This document shows, piece after piece, positions 1-10,289 of a stretch of 64,000 nucleotides of DNA (positions are counted from its first letter, which is position 1; each line of letters begins with the position of its first letter). The notes under the pieces were generated by a model, which worked only from the letters and a program-made list of their open reading frames with translations, did no database searches and was not told where the DNA came from. The DNA is from Linyphia triangularis (lineage: Eukaryota > Arthropoda > Arachnida > Araneae > Linyphiidae): the NCBI GenBank assembly GCA_963978545.1, contig OZ021731.1, positions 23,022,093 through 23,086,092 of the forward strand, in the 5' to 3' direction. The translations under genes and the position numbers were made by a program.

Positions 1-200
1 TATATTTAATTAATTATTGAATATTTATCTATGCAGTGTTCAAGAAATATACTTCAAGATGATCCATATCCATTGCTATCGTAGCGTAAGGTGGTTAACA
101 CTGTCCTTTTATTTTTCATTACCTATTTTATTTTTAAAATAAATTGTATTCAAAATGTACCGTGCATTTTGAACATTTCAGCAATTAATTAAAACGAACA
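1..200 (-). repeat. Dispersed repeat, inverted relative of 47860-48085
   Basis: The first ~190 bases align, in reverse complement, with 47860-48085. Shared blocks include GCAGTGTTCAA, GGTGGTTAACACTG and TTGTATTCAAAATGTACCG. No coding potential was recognised. The element's ends are not visible because this copy runs off the window. The right-hand copy carries an extra G-rich tract and two copies of a short GGTCAATCAATGG motif. Confidence 0.7.
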
Positions 201-342
201 CTACTAGGTAGGGGGTTAATTGAATTGATCTCGTGTTTCGTCGCCTACTTATGTTATAATGACTCTTGTCTATTTAATACATGGCTTCGCAGTACCAGAT
301 TACCCGATAAAATACTCCCACCCCAGTCCGAAAAAATACATC

Positions 343-377
<35 letters not shown>

Positions 378-568
378 AGGCAATTACCCTTTTTTTTTCA
401 GATCACCCTCCAAAATACTTGCCAACCTTAAAATCATCATCAATAATAAAAACATATTTTTTCTAAGATAGTTTGGTTTTTGTCTATATATTTTCCCATA
501 TGACGTTTTTTCTGGCGATTTTTTTAAAGAGCTGTGGCGATTCCCGCCATCTGAGAGTTGGCAGCCCT
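201..568. other. No recognised gene; A-run and AT-rich filler
   Basis: This stretch holds a ~26-nt A homopolymer (about 350-375) and AT-rich sequence. A short open frame at 225-431 is dominated by poly-lysine from the A-run and has no recognisable domain, so it is not called as a gene. Confidence 0.5.
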
Positions 569-788
569 AACCCAAATAGTCAACCTCTCATTATTCTTTT
601 GTCCCCCTGGTTGGCGTCGGACATTACGCATGTGATAGTCAAAATCTCTTCCTCCCACCCGACAGACAAAGGATCGGGTATCATGGGTCCTGTACGACGG
701 GAAGAATATTTATTGATAATTCGATCCCTGGATACTTTTAACAGAAAGGGAGGTGTTTTAAAGTGCCTTGAAGATGTTGTAATGACGT

Positions 789-1214
789 ACACTTACAGGC
801 AGTCGAACCAGGGACTTCTAGATCAGTAGACAGGTGCGTTAACTACTAGGCAAAAGTGGTGCCAAGGTGTTGTATCTGTCATTTGTACACGATATCGCCA
901 CATAGCCCCTTCTCAGTGAGTCGTGAAGGGGCGAAAGATTGAGTTGCTTGTGTGTGAGTTGAGTAGCTTGGGGCAGTGAGTCACCGGAGATTCCTTGCTG
1001 AGGTTGTAGTATGAAAGTCGTATAGTATTTTATTAGAAGGCGCTGATAGATGACAGCATGTTTCTGTTGTCCGGTAGTCACCAATGTAGCGATGTGTGCT
1101 AACTGGGGATCGAAACAGGGACTCCTAGATCAGTAGACAGGCGTGTTAACCACTAGGCAAAAGTTATCACAAGTACCTAGGTGTTGTATCTGTCATTTTT
1201 ACACGATATCACCA
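789..1214 (-). repeat. Insertion with two tRNA-like SINE heads
   Basis: Two related blocks at about 796-900 and 1105-1217 each contain, on the minus strand, a tRNA-like A-box region (GCCTAGTGGTTAAC in the better copy) and a B-box-like region, followed by a shared TGTTGTATCTGTCAT tail. They lie in the same orientation within an insertion that splits the surrounding repeat near an ATGT shared by both sides. No intact cloverleaf is present, so these are SINE-type derivatives and not tRNA genes. Confidence 0.5.
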
Positions 1215-1398
1215 CAATGTCTTCAATGTCAAGGAGGTGGAGGTTTAAATACTTGTACAGTCTTCCAATGTCCGTTTGAATGGGAAGGGAGAAGATTATA
1301 AAAAGAACCTTGATCCAAAAATAATCACTCTTTTTTTTTTCGAAAATTAAATGACGGTTGAAATATGCTTGTTGCGTAAGTTTATTTAAAAAAATGTA

Positions 1399-1400
<2 letters not shown>

Positions 1401-1456
<56 letters not shown>
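1401..1456. repeat. (TG)n microsatellite
   Basis: Uninterrupted TG dinucleotide tract of about 28 units, sitting inside the right part of the 569-1533 repeat. The partner copy near 40.7 kb lacks it. Confidence 0.95.
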
Positions 1457-1458
<2 letters not shown>

Positions 1459-1540
1459 CTGCAAAAACCCTCAACCTGAGGGGGGAGGGGCACGCGTCCC
1501 CCACTCCCCCTGACTGGATTCGCCATTGTACTCTCATCGA

Positions 1541-1720
1541 CAACGAGTGTACCTGCCAAATTAAAAAATTTCAGCTCGATAGAATGATGGAAAGCATATT
1601 TATTATTAATCAAAATTAAAGCGTGTGTTAAGACAGCATTTTAGTGACGTTGATAGCCCCAAAAACTTGATAGAATGCAATCTTACAGACAACGAATGTA
1701 TCGATCAAAACGGTCGAATT
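1541..1720 (+). repeat. Satellite-monomer relic, P-like element related
   Basis: Two degenerate pieces resemble the ~148-bp satellite monomer at 44.9-45.9 kb and 55.9-56.1 kb. They share a TTTTAGTGAC block, a TTGATAGAATGCA block and a GACAACGAATGTA block in the same order. The match is partial. It probably marks an old fragment of the same P-like family directly upstream of the truncated LINE. Confidence 0.4.
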
Positions 1721-2573
1721 AACAAATGAAAAGGGGAAGAATTTAGTGATTGGAAACATTTATAGACCCACTAATTCTTGCATTGAACAAGATGAATTGC
1801 TGTGTAAACACATTAAAGAATCATGCCAAACAAAAGAGGTAATTTTAATGGGCGACTTCACTTTTCCAAATATAAATTGGGAGGGTAATATTGTATGTAG
1901 TGATCAAGAAGTCGAATTTTTAAACATAATCCAAGATTGCTTTTTACCACAAATGGCTCATTAGGGAACTAGAGATTCGACAGTTATGGATTTGGTTTTT
2001 AGTAATAATGAGGATAGGTTACCAAACTCTTAAGTTGGGGGAGCATTTTAGGAGATAGTGATCTTAAGAGTATTAGATTTGAGATTTTGCTTGAGACATT
2101 TAGATTTGATAATAAGAGAGTAATTCCTAACTTTAAGAAAGCAGACAGGAACGGATTAAGATCTAAGTTACTAATTAGTTTTAAAGATGGATTGCATTCG
2201 CATCATGTTGAAGGTCAATGGGGTGAATTTAAAAACACTTTATGGGAGGCAACTAAAAAGCATATTCCGTTCATTAAAAAAAGAGACAGCTCAGAAACGC
2301 TTTCCAATGTGGTTTTCCAAAGAAACAAAGAAGACTTTGACGACCTAAAACAAGGCTTATAAGATTCTAAAACAAAATGGGTCCAAAGATGAAAGAATAA
2401 ATTACCGAAGTGCTGGACGTAACTTCAAATATATCAGTAGAAAACAGAAAAAATAACTAGAAGAAAAGTTAGCAAGGGACGTCAATATCAATTCAAAGAG
2501 ATTTTTTACATATGCCAGTGGAAATAAAGGAAAGAATACTCACCTGGGGCCACTTGAGGATAGCCAGGGTAAT

Positions 2574-3209
2574 TTAACACGTTGAGTGCCGCGTCAGCCA
2601 TCGGTGGCTGACGCTGAACTTTCTGTACAGGCCGCGTCAGACATCGGTGGCTGACAGTGTAAAATCTGATATAAAACTAAAAAAATTACATTGTTTTAAA
2701 CAATTACTGAAAATTTATTTCATTTTTATTTATTACAGACTAGTATCATTAACACGTTGAGTTCCGCGTCAGCCATCGGTGACTGATAGTAGGCTGTTGT
2801 TTTTCCCACACCTATAATTTTACATAGTGCATTCTTTGTACTTTTTAAAGTGCAGAATGTCTTAGTTTTTGAAGTATTATTGATATTTCAATAGATACAA
2901 ATATTTTTATATATACTATGTCCAAAATGCCCTTGTGAAAAATTGCCTTCCTAAGAATTTGAAGTCCGAGGTCTGGCAACGTTGCGTAAACGTGTGGAAT
3001 AAATGTCTATAAACATTTCATTCTAAGCGTAAATATCTTCTACTGCGATAAGTAACAATGGCCCTAATATATTTACTCAACTGTATTGAGTAAATTTCAA
3101 TCTATTAGCAGCGATGCGTTGGTATTGCGGTATAGCAATGAGAAGCGCAATGCTGCGTGTGGCCTGAAGGGGATTTTCTTAAGAATTCACGTGCCGCTCA
3201 ACGTGTTAA
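2574..3209 (+). mobile_element. piggyBac-like MITE inserted at TTAA in the LINE
   Basis: The insert is bounded by TTAA at 2574-2577 and TTAA at 3206-3209. The left end reads TTAACACGTTGAGTGCCGC. The right end, reverse-complemented, reads TTAACACGTTGAGCGGCAC, so the ends form an inverted repeat. Removing the insert with one TTAA restores an uninterrupted LINE reading frame across a GNL/HDDEG junction, which fixes the insertion limits. A second internal TTAACACGTTGAG at 2749 repeats the left end, suggesting a nested or tandemly duplicated terminus. TTAA target use is diagnostic of piggyBac transposons; there is no transposase, so it is non-autonomous. Confidence 0.88.
2591..2614. repeat. Subterminal perfect hairpin of the MITE
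   Basis: GCGTCAGCCA and TGGCTGACGC form a perfect 10-bp stem around a TCGG loop, 14 bases inside the terminal TTAA. Degenerate copies recur at about 2632-2655 and 2766-2788. Confidence 0.85.
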
Positions 3210-4860
3210 TGCATGATGATGAGGGGATAGCTAACGTTATAAATGAATTTTTCATGAGAGTCTTTATTAAAAATTTTAATGAGGGGTTTCTTACTGAGAT
3301 TAATAAGAGTTCGGATATGCAGGAATTTAAATTTTCTAGAGAAGTGATTCATCAGTTAAAAAGTATGAAACCGTTTAAAGCTCCTGGACCTTACTATATT
3401 TATCCAAAAGTCCTTACTGAGTGTGCTGAGGAGTTAGGGGATGTGTTGTATGTATTCGAATGTTCTTATAGTTAGGGTACAGTACCATTATATTGGAAGT
3501 TAGCTTACATTACTCTACTGTTTAAAAATGGATTGAAAGGTGATTCTGGGAATTACAGACCAGTCAGTTTGACATCTGTTATCTGTAAAATGTTTGACAC
3601 AATTCTAGAAAATTACATCGTGAAATTTTTGGCGAATAGTAGTTTACTTTCAAGTAAACAGTATGGGTTTAGAAAGAGAAAATCTTGAGCGATAAATCTT
3701 TTACATTCTTATGATGAGACTATTAGGGAATTGGATGAAAGAAATTCGATCGAAATAGTCTATATTGATTTCCAGAAGGCATTCCATCAAGTCCCGCATG
3801 AAGCATTGTTACATAAGTTTAAAAGAATTGGAATTCATGACACTGGCACTGCTTTAAGTTGGATTGGAAATTGGTTAACGGGAAGAAAGCAAAGAGTGCA
3901 AATCAAATGTAAATACTCTCAGTGGAGAGAAGTTAAAAGTGGGGTGCCACAGAAGTTAGCTTTGGGGGCACTTCTGTTAATAATTTTTATCGATGGTATT
4001 AGGGAAGACCTCTCGGGTAAAGTCAGTTTTTTGACAAACGATTCTAAAATCATGGGACTTGTTAATTCAGTGGAACATATTGTATAATTTCAATTAGATG
4101 AAGATAGGATTTCAGATTGGGCTATTAAATGGGGTATGTTATTTAATATTAGCAAATGTCAGGTTTTACAGGTGGGGAACCAAAATCAAAATGCGTCTTC
4201 CAATTAACAAGAAATGAGAATAAATGACACTAACGTTGTCAGTGATCTTGGGGTGTTGGTTAGTAGAGATTTTAAGGTGGGGCAACAATGTAGAGCAGAT
4301 AATGATAAGGCAAATAGGATGTTAGGTTATATATAAAAAAAAGTGTTTCATCTAAATCTAGTAAGATTATATTACCATTGTGGAGGGGGGGGGGTAGAGG
4401 TTTAGTTAGGCCGCATCTTGAGTATCCAGTACAATTTTGTCCACCTCTTTAAAAAAAGGACATTGATTTGCTGGAAATAGTTCAACACAGAGCAACAACA
4501 ATAATTCAAGGCACTTGGGGCAGGGCATATGAGGATTGACTGTAAAAATTAAACATGAATACACTGCAGGAAAGAAGAGCAGGGGGGATTTGATTCAGTT
4601 GTTTAAATTTATTGCTCAGGGAGAGTTAGGGGTTTAAAATGTGTCACTGACAATAGGACACGAGGAAATGGGTGCAAATTGTTCAAATCTCAATTTAATA
4701 GGGAAGCGCGAAAACACTATTTTTACAATAGGATAATCAATGATTTGGATGATTTGCAATCAAATGCTGCAAATACCGCGAGCGTAAACAGTTTAAAGAA
4801 ACAGTTAGATATGCAATGGGGGATTATCAATGGGCAATGACTGGATTACACTGGCTAGGT

Positions 4861-5490
4861 AAGTAACTTATATTTTGTGCTGTAAAATTTATATGTATTT
4901 AATTTGGGTTGTTTAGTGCACTATATTAGGTTATTTAGTGATAAAAATTATATTTATATTTGGTATTGTTGTTTGTGTTATTCAAATTCTATTTATTTTT
5001 ACGTATATATTCGTATGTTTTTTTACCTGATCAACCCAGTTAGGCTTTGAGCTTGTTGTTGGTCTTGAAATTTGTATTTGTATTTAAAATGTCTCAATAA
5101 TAAAATTAAGACAAAATGACACTAAAAACTATTTCAATATGGAGGGGTTTTTTTTATAAACAAAAAAAAAATTGCCAATTTGGTGAATTTAGCTACAAGA
5201 AAACTTTTAACTGTCTAAAAAAGTATTATATCTCTATTTGCAGACAGAATGTGTAATTATAATACTTTCCTCGTCTTTTCTAATCGCTATAGTCGGCTCG
5301 AGCCTTCGACTAATGAGGGGTTTTTTTTCTTCCCAGAAGCACTTTGCTTTACAAATAGTTTGTACAGTAGACAACAAGAAAATTGTAATCCTGCCTCCAT
5401 ATTTTGGAGTGGAATCAAGAGTTTTCCTCATTTTACCTTGGTGTGGTTAGGTCTCGTGTACTAATAACAGATACAACTCCTAGACATCAG
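4861..5490. other. AT-rich sequence, nothing recognised
   Basis: This is the region downstream of the LINE remnant, with A and T runs. Short open frames at 5234-5464 overlap in several frames and have no recognisable domain. I see no gene. Confidence 0.4.
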
Positions 5491-5494
5491 AGGT

Positions 5495-5570
5495 CTCTGT
5501 TGTCTAGTGAATAAAGTATCTCGCTGTGAAAGCAAAGGTCGCACGATTGATCCCTGGTGACCGCAAAAAC
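5495..5570 (+). repeat. Possible tRNA-derived SINE head (degenerate)
   Basis: A TTGTCTAGTGAATAAAG block followed ~40 bases later by GCACGATTGATCCC resembles tRNA A- and B-box promoter elements. The cloverleaf is not intact and no tail or target duplication was found, so the call is weak. Confidence 0.35.
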
Positions 5571-5955
5571 AGCTACAACGATTTATTGGTCAATGTGCAC
5601 AAATACGGCTCTCGTATGGATAAAGTTCAAAAGTTTCTTTTGATTGATTCTATGAGCTATTTTATTGATTATTTGATTGCATTAACTTTATTTTTTAGGT
5701 ATCGACAAATAAGATTATGCTAATTTCCTTAATTTTATTGATAATTTAAACTGTTCGATTCTTTGTGTTACAATTTCTTAATTGATTTATGTTTGCTATA
5801 AACTAAACTGTCGATTGTTTGATTATATTAACTTAATTCTTTAGATATCGAAAAAAAAAAAAAAAAAACATTATGTGTTAATTTAAGCGTTTAGAAACAT
5901 TGCCATTGTTAGCAAAGATCGTATTTTCACTTTAACGAGTGCCTAGTAGGTAAAG

Positions 5956-5999
5956 TTCAAATTATCTAGGTAATTTGCAGATTACCTAGATAATTTGAA
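5956..5999. repeat. Perfect 19-bp inverted repeat with 6-nt loop
   Basis: TTCAAATTATCTAGGTAAT (5956-5974) is followed by TTGCAG and then its exact reverse complement (5981-5999). A partial third copy of the arm (CATTACCTAGATTATCTGCAG type) lies near 6048-6068. It may be a MITE end or a collapsed palindromic element; no coding sequence is associated. Confidence 0.85.
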
Positions 6000-6394
6000 A
6001 AATGAAACAATTTTCGGCACATTAACGGATAAACCTAATTAATCTGTACATTACCTAGATTATCTGCAGAATAACTAATTTCTGCACTTTAGCGGTAACA
6101 TATATAAATATAGCTTTTTCTACTTACCATACGAGGTAATCAACCATTTTGAAACTGATAAAAACATTAAATAATTCAAATACATGGTGAATCCAGCGAG
6201 GGGCGGAGGGGACGGTCTCCCCCTCCTTTGTTCACTGTGGAATACGAAAAAAATGAAGAGGACTAAAGAATATTTTATGTGTTTTTGTTATGACTTATTC
6301 ATATTTGTTTAAATAAAGTGACTGATAAATTTTCAAAGCAAACAAGACAGCTTGAACATTTTTGTAGTTTCATGTTCTTTTAAATATATAGCGG

Positions 6395-6871
6395 AAGAAA
6401 TAAGTTAGAGAAGATGGCGATGGACGGGTCATGTGTTGAAAATGCTAAAAGAGAATCTAACACGCTTTTTCTCTCCTGGGCTCCTGATGGCAAAAGGGAA
6501 AGAGGAAGGCCTAGGATTGGTTGGTTGTTTTCAGATTATCTGGCGCCGTCAGCAACACGAGGGCTATAATGCGCCGAAACATTCGTCATTAGACAAGCCA
6601 ACATACATTTACAAACATCCATGCCTAAGACGGGACTCGAACCCGTAACCTCGCGGTCTAGAAGCTAGCACGCTAACCACTATACCGTTTGGTCGGCAGG
6701 AAGGCCTAGGAAATCTTGGTAAATACAAATACAATCAGACCTAAAAAAAAAAAAAAAAAAAGGCTCGCTTAAATGGTTATGAGGGAAGCAAGATCCCTGG
6801 CAAAAGATCGGAAGGCATGGAGAGGTAGGCTGGATGCCTTGTGCGCCAAACGGCGTGACGAGCCTAAGTAA
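6395..6871 (+). pseudogene. RTE-like retrotransposon C-terminus, split by a SINE
   Basis: Translation gives RRWRWTGHVLKM at about 6412-6447, then WAPDGKRERGRPR in a shifted frame. After the insertion come KSW and REARSLAKDRKAWRGRLDALC (about 6778-6840), ending KRRDEPK-stop at 6871. This basic C-terminal tail is typical of RTE-type endonuclease-reverse transcriptases found abundantly in arthropod genomes. An A-run and frameshifts disrupt it, and a SINE lies at 6517-6697. No upstream RT domain was found, so this is a 5'-truncated relic. Confidence 0.75.
6517..6697 (-). mobile_element. tRNA-derived SINE with 14-bp target duplication
   Basis: On the minus strand the element starts with a tRNA-like head: GGTATAGTGGTTAGCGTGCT (A box) and ACGGGTTCGAGTCCCG (B box). 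It ends in an AACAACCAACCAA tail. It is flanked by perfect direct repeats AGGAAGGCCTAGGA at 6503-6516 and 6698-6711. Excision rejoins the RTE-like GRPRKSW codons. The head is not accepted as a tRNA gene because the acceptor stem is absent. The same 3' tail occurs as a fragment at 30428-30472. Confidence 0.88.
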
Positions 6872-7358
6872 GTAACTAAATATAGGGCAAATTATTGTTT
6901 TGGTTGTTGTAAAGGTATAATTTATTAGATTATCCTTTCTGTCATATTTAACTATAATTTACCTTTAATTTATTGTAGTAAATTCACACGTAGACAATCA
7001 TAACGTCGGCGTCGCCTTTGTGTGATTGAGACTTTTTACCTCTCGGTAACATATTCTGTATAATCAAACTGTCCCATACCGTAACAACAACAAAATGTAT
7101 CTGAATTATTCAACAGCCCCAAACTAAAAGATTTTGGAGGGTGGATCTCCCGCCCCCTCCGTAATAATACTCTGCATCCGCCCTTGTTTAAATACAACAC
7201 ATTTTTTCCATATTTTAATGCAAGATCCAAGAAAAATCTTGAAAATAAATCAAGATTTCAAAATCTTGAAATCTTGAAATAATAAGTTTCGTTACTTTCG
7301 CTGAGTGACAAGTGATTTATACTTGAAAAAAAAAACGTGATCAATTGAATGTTAAAAC

Positions 7359-7648
7359 AAAACACCTGTTTTTAAGGCAAATGTATTTAATTAGCAATAA
7401 TTCACTCAAGTAATTAATATTTGTTTAAACAAAATTTAAAACCATTTATACAGGATACTATAAAAGAATCATTCGTTAGGGTAACTAAAGGATACAGAAC
7501 TGGAAAACACCTGTTTTTAAGGCAAATGTATTTAATTAGCAATAATTCATTCAAGTAATTAATATTTGTTTAAACAAAATTTAAAACCATTTATACAGGA
7601 TACTATAAAAGAATCATTCGTTAGGGTAACTAAAGGATACAGAACTAG
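7359..7648. repeat. 145-bp direct tandem duplication
   Basis: Two adjacent units (7359-7503 and 7504-7648) are nearly identical, with one clear difference (TTCACTCAAG versus TTCATTCAAG). Each starts AAAACACCTG and ends near GGATACAGAACT. No ORF is involved. The near-identity indicates a recent duplication. Confidence 0.92.
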
Positions 7649-9050
7649 TGCTGCCCCGCCATCTGGTGGTTAAACTTGAGTACCACCTGAAGCATAAAAC
7701 TTGAATATTTTGTGGTTATTTTCATACCTCAATCATAAGTGTAATACTGCTGGATAAATCGGGTTTTGAAAATGAATGATTCTCTTGTAGTAACCCTATA
7801 TATTTAAAAAAAATACTCGGATTTTGGATAAAACTACTTTTGGATGATAAACTATCCATTATCAACCAGAAATGTAGCTTTCGTTGGGATTTATTTTTAT
7901 TTCCTATCAGTACTTTATTCAAAGTATTTTGAACCGTTTGAAACACGAATTTTTAAGCATTTAAAAAAAATGCCCTAAAATGTGTCATTATTGTATCTCA
8001 CAAAAAGCTACAATTGTTTTCTAATAAAAAGAAAGCAACGTAATGAAAAGAATTAAGAGTGATTTTTATTTTATTTTTAAAGATCGATTAGCAAAACGAA
8101 TTGATCCGTAGAAAAAACAGCCTTCACTGAATTTTCTAGGTCGAAAAGGATCCCGAATGATTTTATGGTCTGTTTTATTTTGAAAATAGATCGTATTCAT
8201 GCCACTATTTTCACTCGCTCTTTATATGTCATTCGGAAAAACAATTCGTTCTGTAAGAAAGTCCTTCGCATTTTTTTTTTATTATTATTGGCTATCAAGC
8301 GAAACGGTATGCAAGTCAAACTTTTCTTTGTGTGAGGATGGCAGCAGGAGAATAGAAAATATCACCTTAGGGAAAAATAAAAATGCTCGTTCGTCTCCAT
8401 TTGCTTTCCGAAGAATAGATGAATAGACAGTTGCGGGTTAGATGATACCTATGATTTTGTATTATTCATAAACTAAAAGCAAAAGTAATTGTTCGTTTAG
8501 TAGGATAGTTATCAGGCACATTCATAATTTATTTTCTAAATATTTACTGCATGCTTTTTTATATTTTCAGCAATATTCGATAAGTAATTTAATATTCTTT
8601 TTATTTATCGTAGGAAAAAAAAAAATCATTCAAAAACTGGAATCTAATTGATTGCAGGAAAAAATGGAAAGTACCGTTCTAAATTATACCTATTTGGTTT
8701 GTTAGTTTGTTTGTTTATCTTTTTTCTGTAAAGTGCCATAGAATATGAACGGCATTATGCATGGACGCCGGCTAGATTATTTGCAGTTGGGTCCGGATCA
8801 CATATAGTGATGTGGTGTGTAAATCAGGAAAAGTTTTTGTTCTACTCTTGATGTTTCAAAAGTTTCATTATTTTACTATGTACTGATATATAAATCAATA
8901 GCTATGCAATATTTTTTTGTTCAAATAAATAGTTTAAAAACATCTCTCTTTTTTTTTTCCCCCTGTGAAATTTTTAATTTTTTTCTATTGTATTTTTAAT
9001 TTTCAAACGCTTTGATCCTACTGACGACGTCTGTGGTTTAGTTAAAGGTA
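7649..9050. other. AT-rich non-coding stretch
   Basis: Short open frames at 7722-7946 (minus) and 8199-8426 (plus) are AT-biased and carry no recognisable domain, splice-site pattern or homology I can name. I do not call genes here. Confidence 0.45.
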
Positions 9051-9056
9051 ACTAAA

Positions 9057-9460
9057 GGGTCGGAAATATCGATGACAATAAATATCAATACTGTGTATTT
9101 GCATAGAAAAAAATATCGATAAATTATATATAAATCGATACATGATTAATGTTAATGCTATATTATGCTATGTTAATGACTACTAATATATGATCTTATC
9201 TTTCCATTACAATATGTTTTCTTTTTGGTTAGGGTGCCATTTTAATTGTCTCTCAGGCAAGTCCAAACTTTAGTTTTAAAATTTTTGAAAAGGGAATAAA
9301 GAAAATCGCAAAAGCAGATGGAACAACAAAACGATCATCAAAAAAAAAAAAAAATGTTTGAAAATATCGATGTATCGGTGACTTGTAACAATATTTTTAC
9401 TATCGATATTTTTAAAAAAATATATCCATAAAATATCGTTGTATCGATATATCGCTGACC
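9057..9460. repeat. TATCGAT-rich inverted-repeat element, possibly a hAT-type MITE
   Basis: The left end reads GGGTCGGAAATATCGAT and the right end, reverse-complemented, GGTCAGCGATATATCGAT. Many copies of ATATCGAT or ATCGATA lie inside both ends. The flanks share only ACTAA, so no target duplication is established. There is no coding sequence. A non-autonomous DNA transposon is the most likely identity. Confidence 0.45.
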
Positions 9461-10289
9461 ACTAATTTTAACCTATAATATTATTCCATACTTGGTTTAA
9501 GCCCATCAAAAACATCGGTAATTTCATATATTTTATCTGTTAGTGGTCCGTGGCTTAAGGGATGATTAGAATATGATTGACTAAACATAAGACAAAGTAT
9601 CGGTTTTTAGATAAGTGATATGTTTGTTTGTTTGCCACCTATGCAAAAAATGTTGAATAAAATGGCATGAAAAAAAAAATTATCACTTCATTTTTTCGAG
9701 TAATATATATCTTCATTGTAGGGAAACTCTTTAGATTTATTTATCTTCTTAAAACTTCCAATTTTTTTCGTTTGGAATAAAATTGATCATAAAACCAAAT
9801 GCCATGATTCAATATTTGATGTGTTAACAGTTACAATATGAAATGCTATAAACATCAATTTTTATTTAATTTTTATACACATCACGCAATAAATTATACG
9901 AGTTTACCATTCTTTTTTCCTTTTCTATAGTATGAGACAGCCTTGGTCAAGTGTAATACATCCTTTTCTTGATAATTAAAAGTAATTTTTCCATACACAT
10001 TAATTATACAGAAGTGAGAAACTTACACAAGAACACTGTATGTGTATCTGAAGTCAAAATTTCTAACATTCTAGATATTGTGATTAGTATTCAATTTTAA
10101 TTTCTTATTGCATGACAAATAATAGCTTGAAATATATATTATATACAAAAAGCCAATGAATTTGATCAGATTTTTTAAAAATAAAAATAAGAAATTGGTA
10201 TCCTGAAGTGCAGGTGGTTCTTATAGATATGTCAAGATTTATAATTTTTCTAATTATGTAATATATGTACATAAGAAATTCTCAAATTC
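9461..10289. other. AT-rich non-coding stretch
   Basis: AT-rich sequence with homopolymers; no open frame or repeat structure that I can support. Confidence 0.4.

Larger units (their letters stand above)
569..1533 (-). repeat. Interrupted dispersed repeat, partner of 40643-41090
   Basis: Bases 569-785 and 1215-1533 together match, in reverse complement, the ~450-bp repeat at 40643-41090. They are separated here by a ~430-bp insertion at 786-1214 and expanded by a (TG)n tract. The outer right end reads as the complement of CAATGGCGAATCCAG; the partner begins CAATGGCGGATCCAG. Such GGCGGATCC ends recur in arthropod non-autonomous DNA transposons, often hAT-like, but no target duplication could be demonstrated. 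Confidence 0.6.
1740..4860 (+). mobile_element. CR1-like non-LTR retrotransposon, 5'-truncated and decayed
   Basis: Conceptual translation across several frames gives an endonuclease-like stretch (1746-1964, MGDFTFPNINWE), a linker, then reverse-transcriptase blocks. These include APGPYYIYPKVL (3380-3420), NYRPVSLTSVICK (3550-3590), IDFQKAFHQVPHEALL (3765-3810), WIGNWLTGRKQRVQ (3860-3900) and SGVPQ (3940-3955). Downstream are VSDLGVLVSRDF (4240-4275) and LVRPHLEY (4405-4425). The order and wording fit the CR1 clade. The catalytic F/YADD is degraded (LTNDS), and there are multiple stops and frameshifts. The 5' part of the endonuclease is missing. A 632-bp piggyBac-like MITE splits it at 2574-3209. 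Confidence 0.85.

Noticed and set aside
6624..6692. tRNA gene candidates (also 796-855, 1110-1165, 48600-48672, 51798-51860)
   Set aside because: They have A and B boxes but no proper acceptor stem, and sit at the head of elements with SINE tails and target duplications.
8199..8426. Short open frames in AT-rich DNA (also 7722-7946, 13406-13702, 14893-15351, 29767-30096, 30385-30627)
   Set aside because: No recognisable domain, no splice or poly(A) context, composition-driven.
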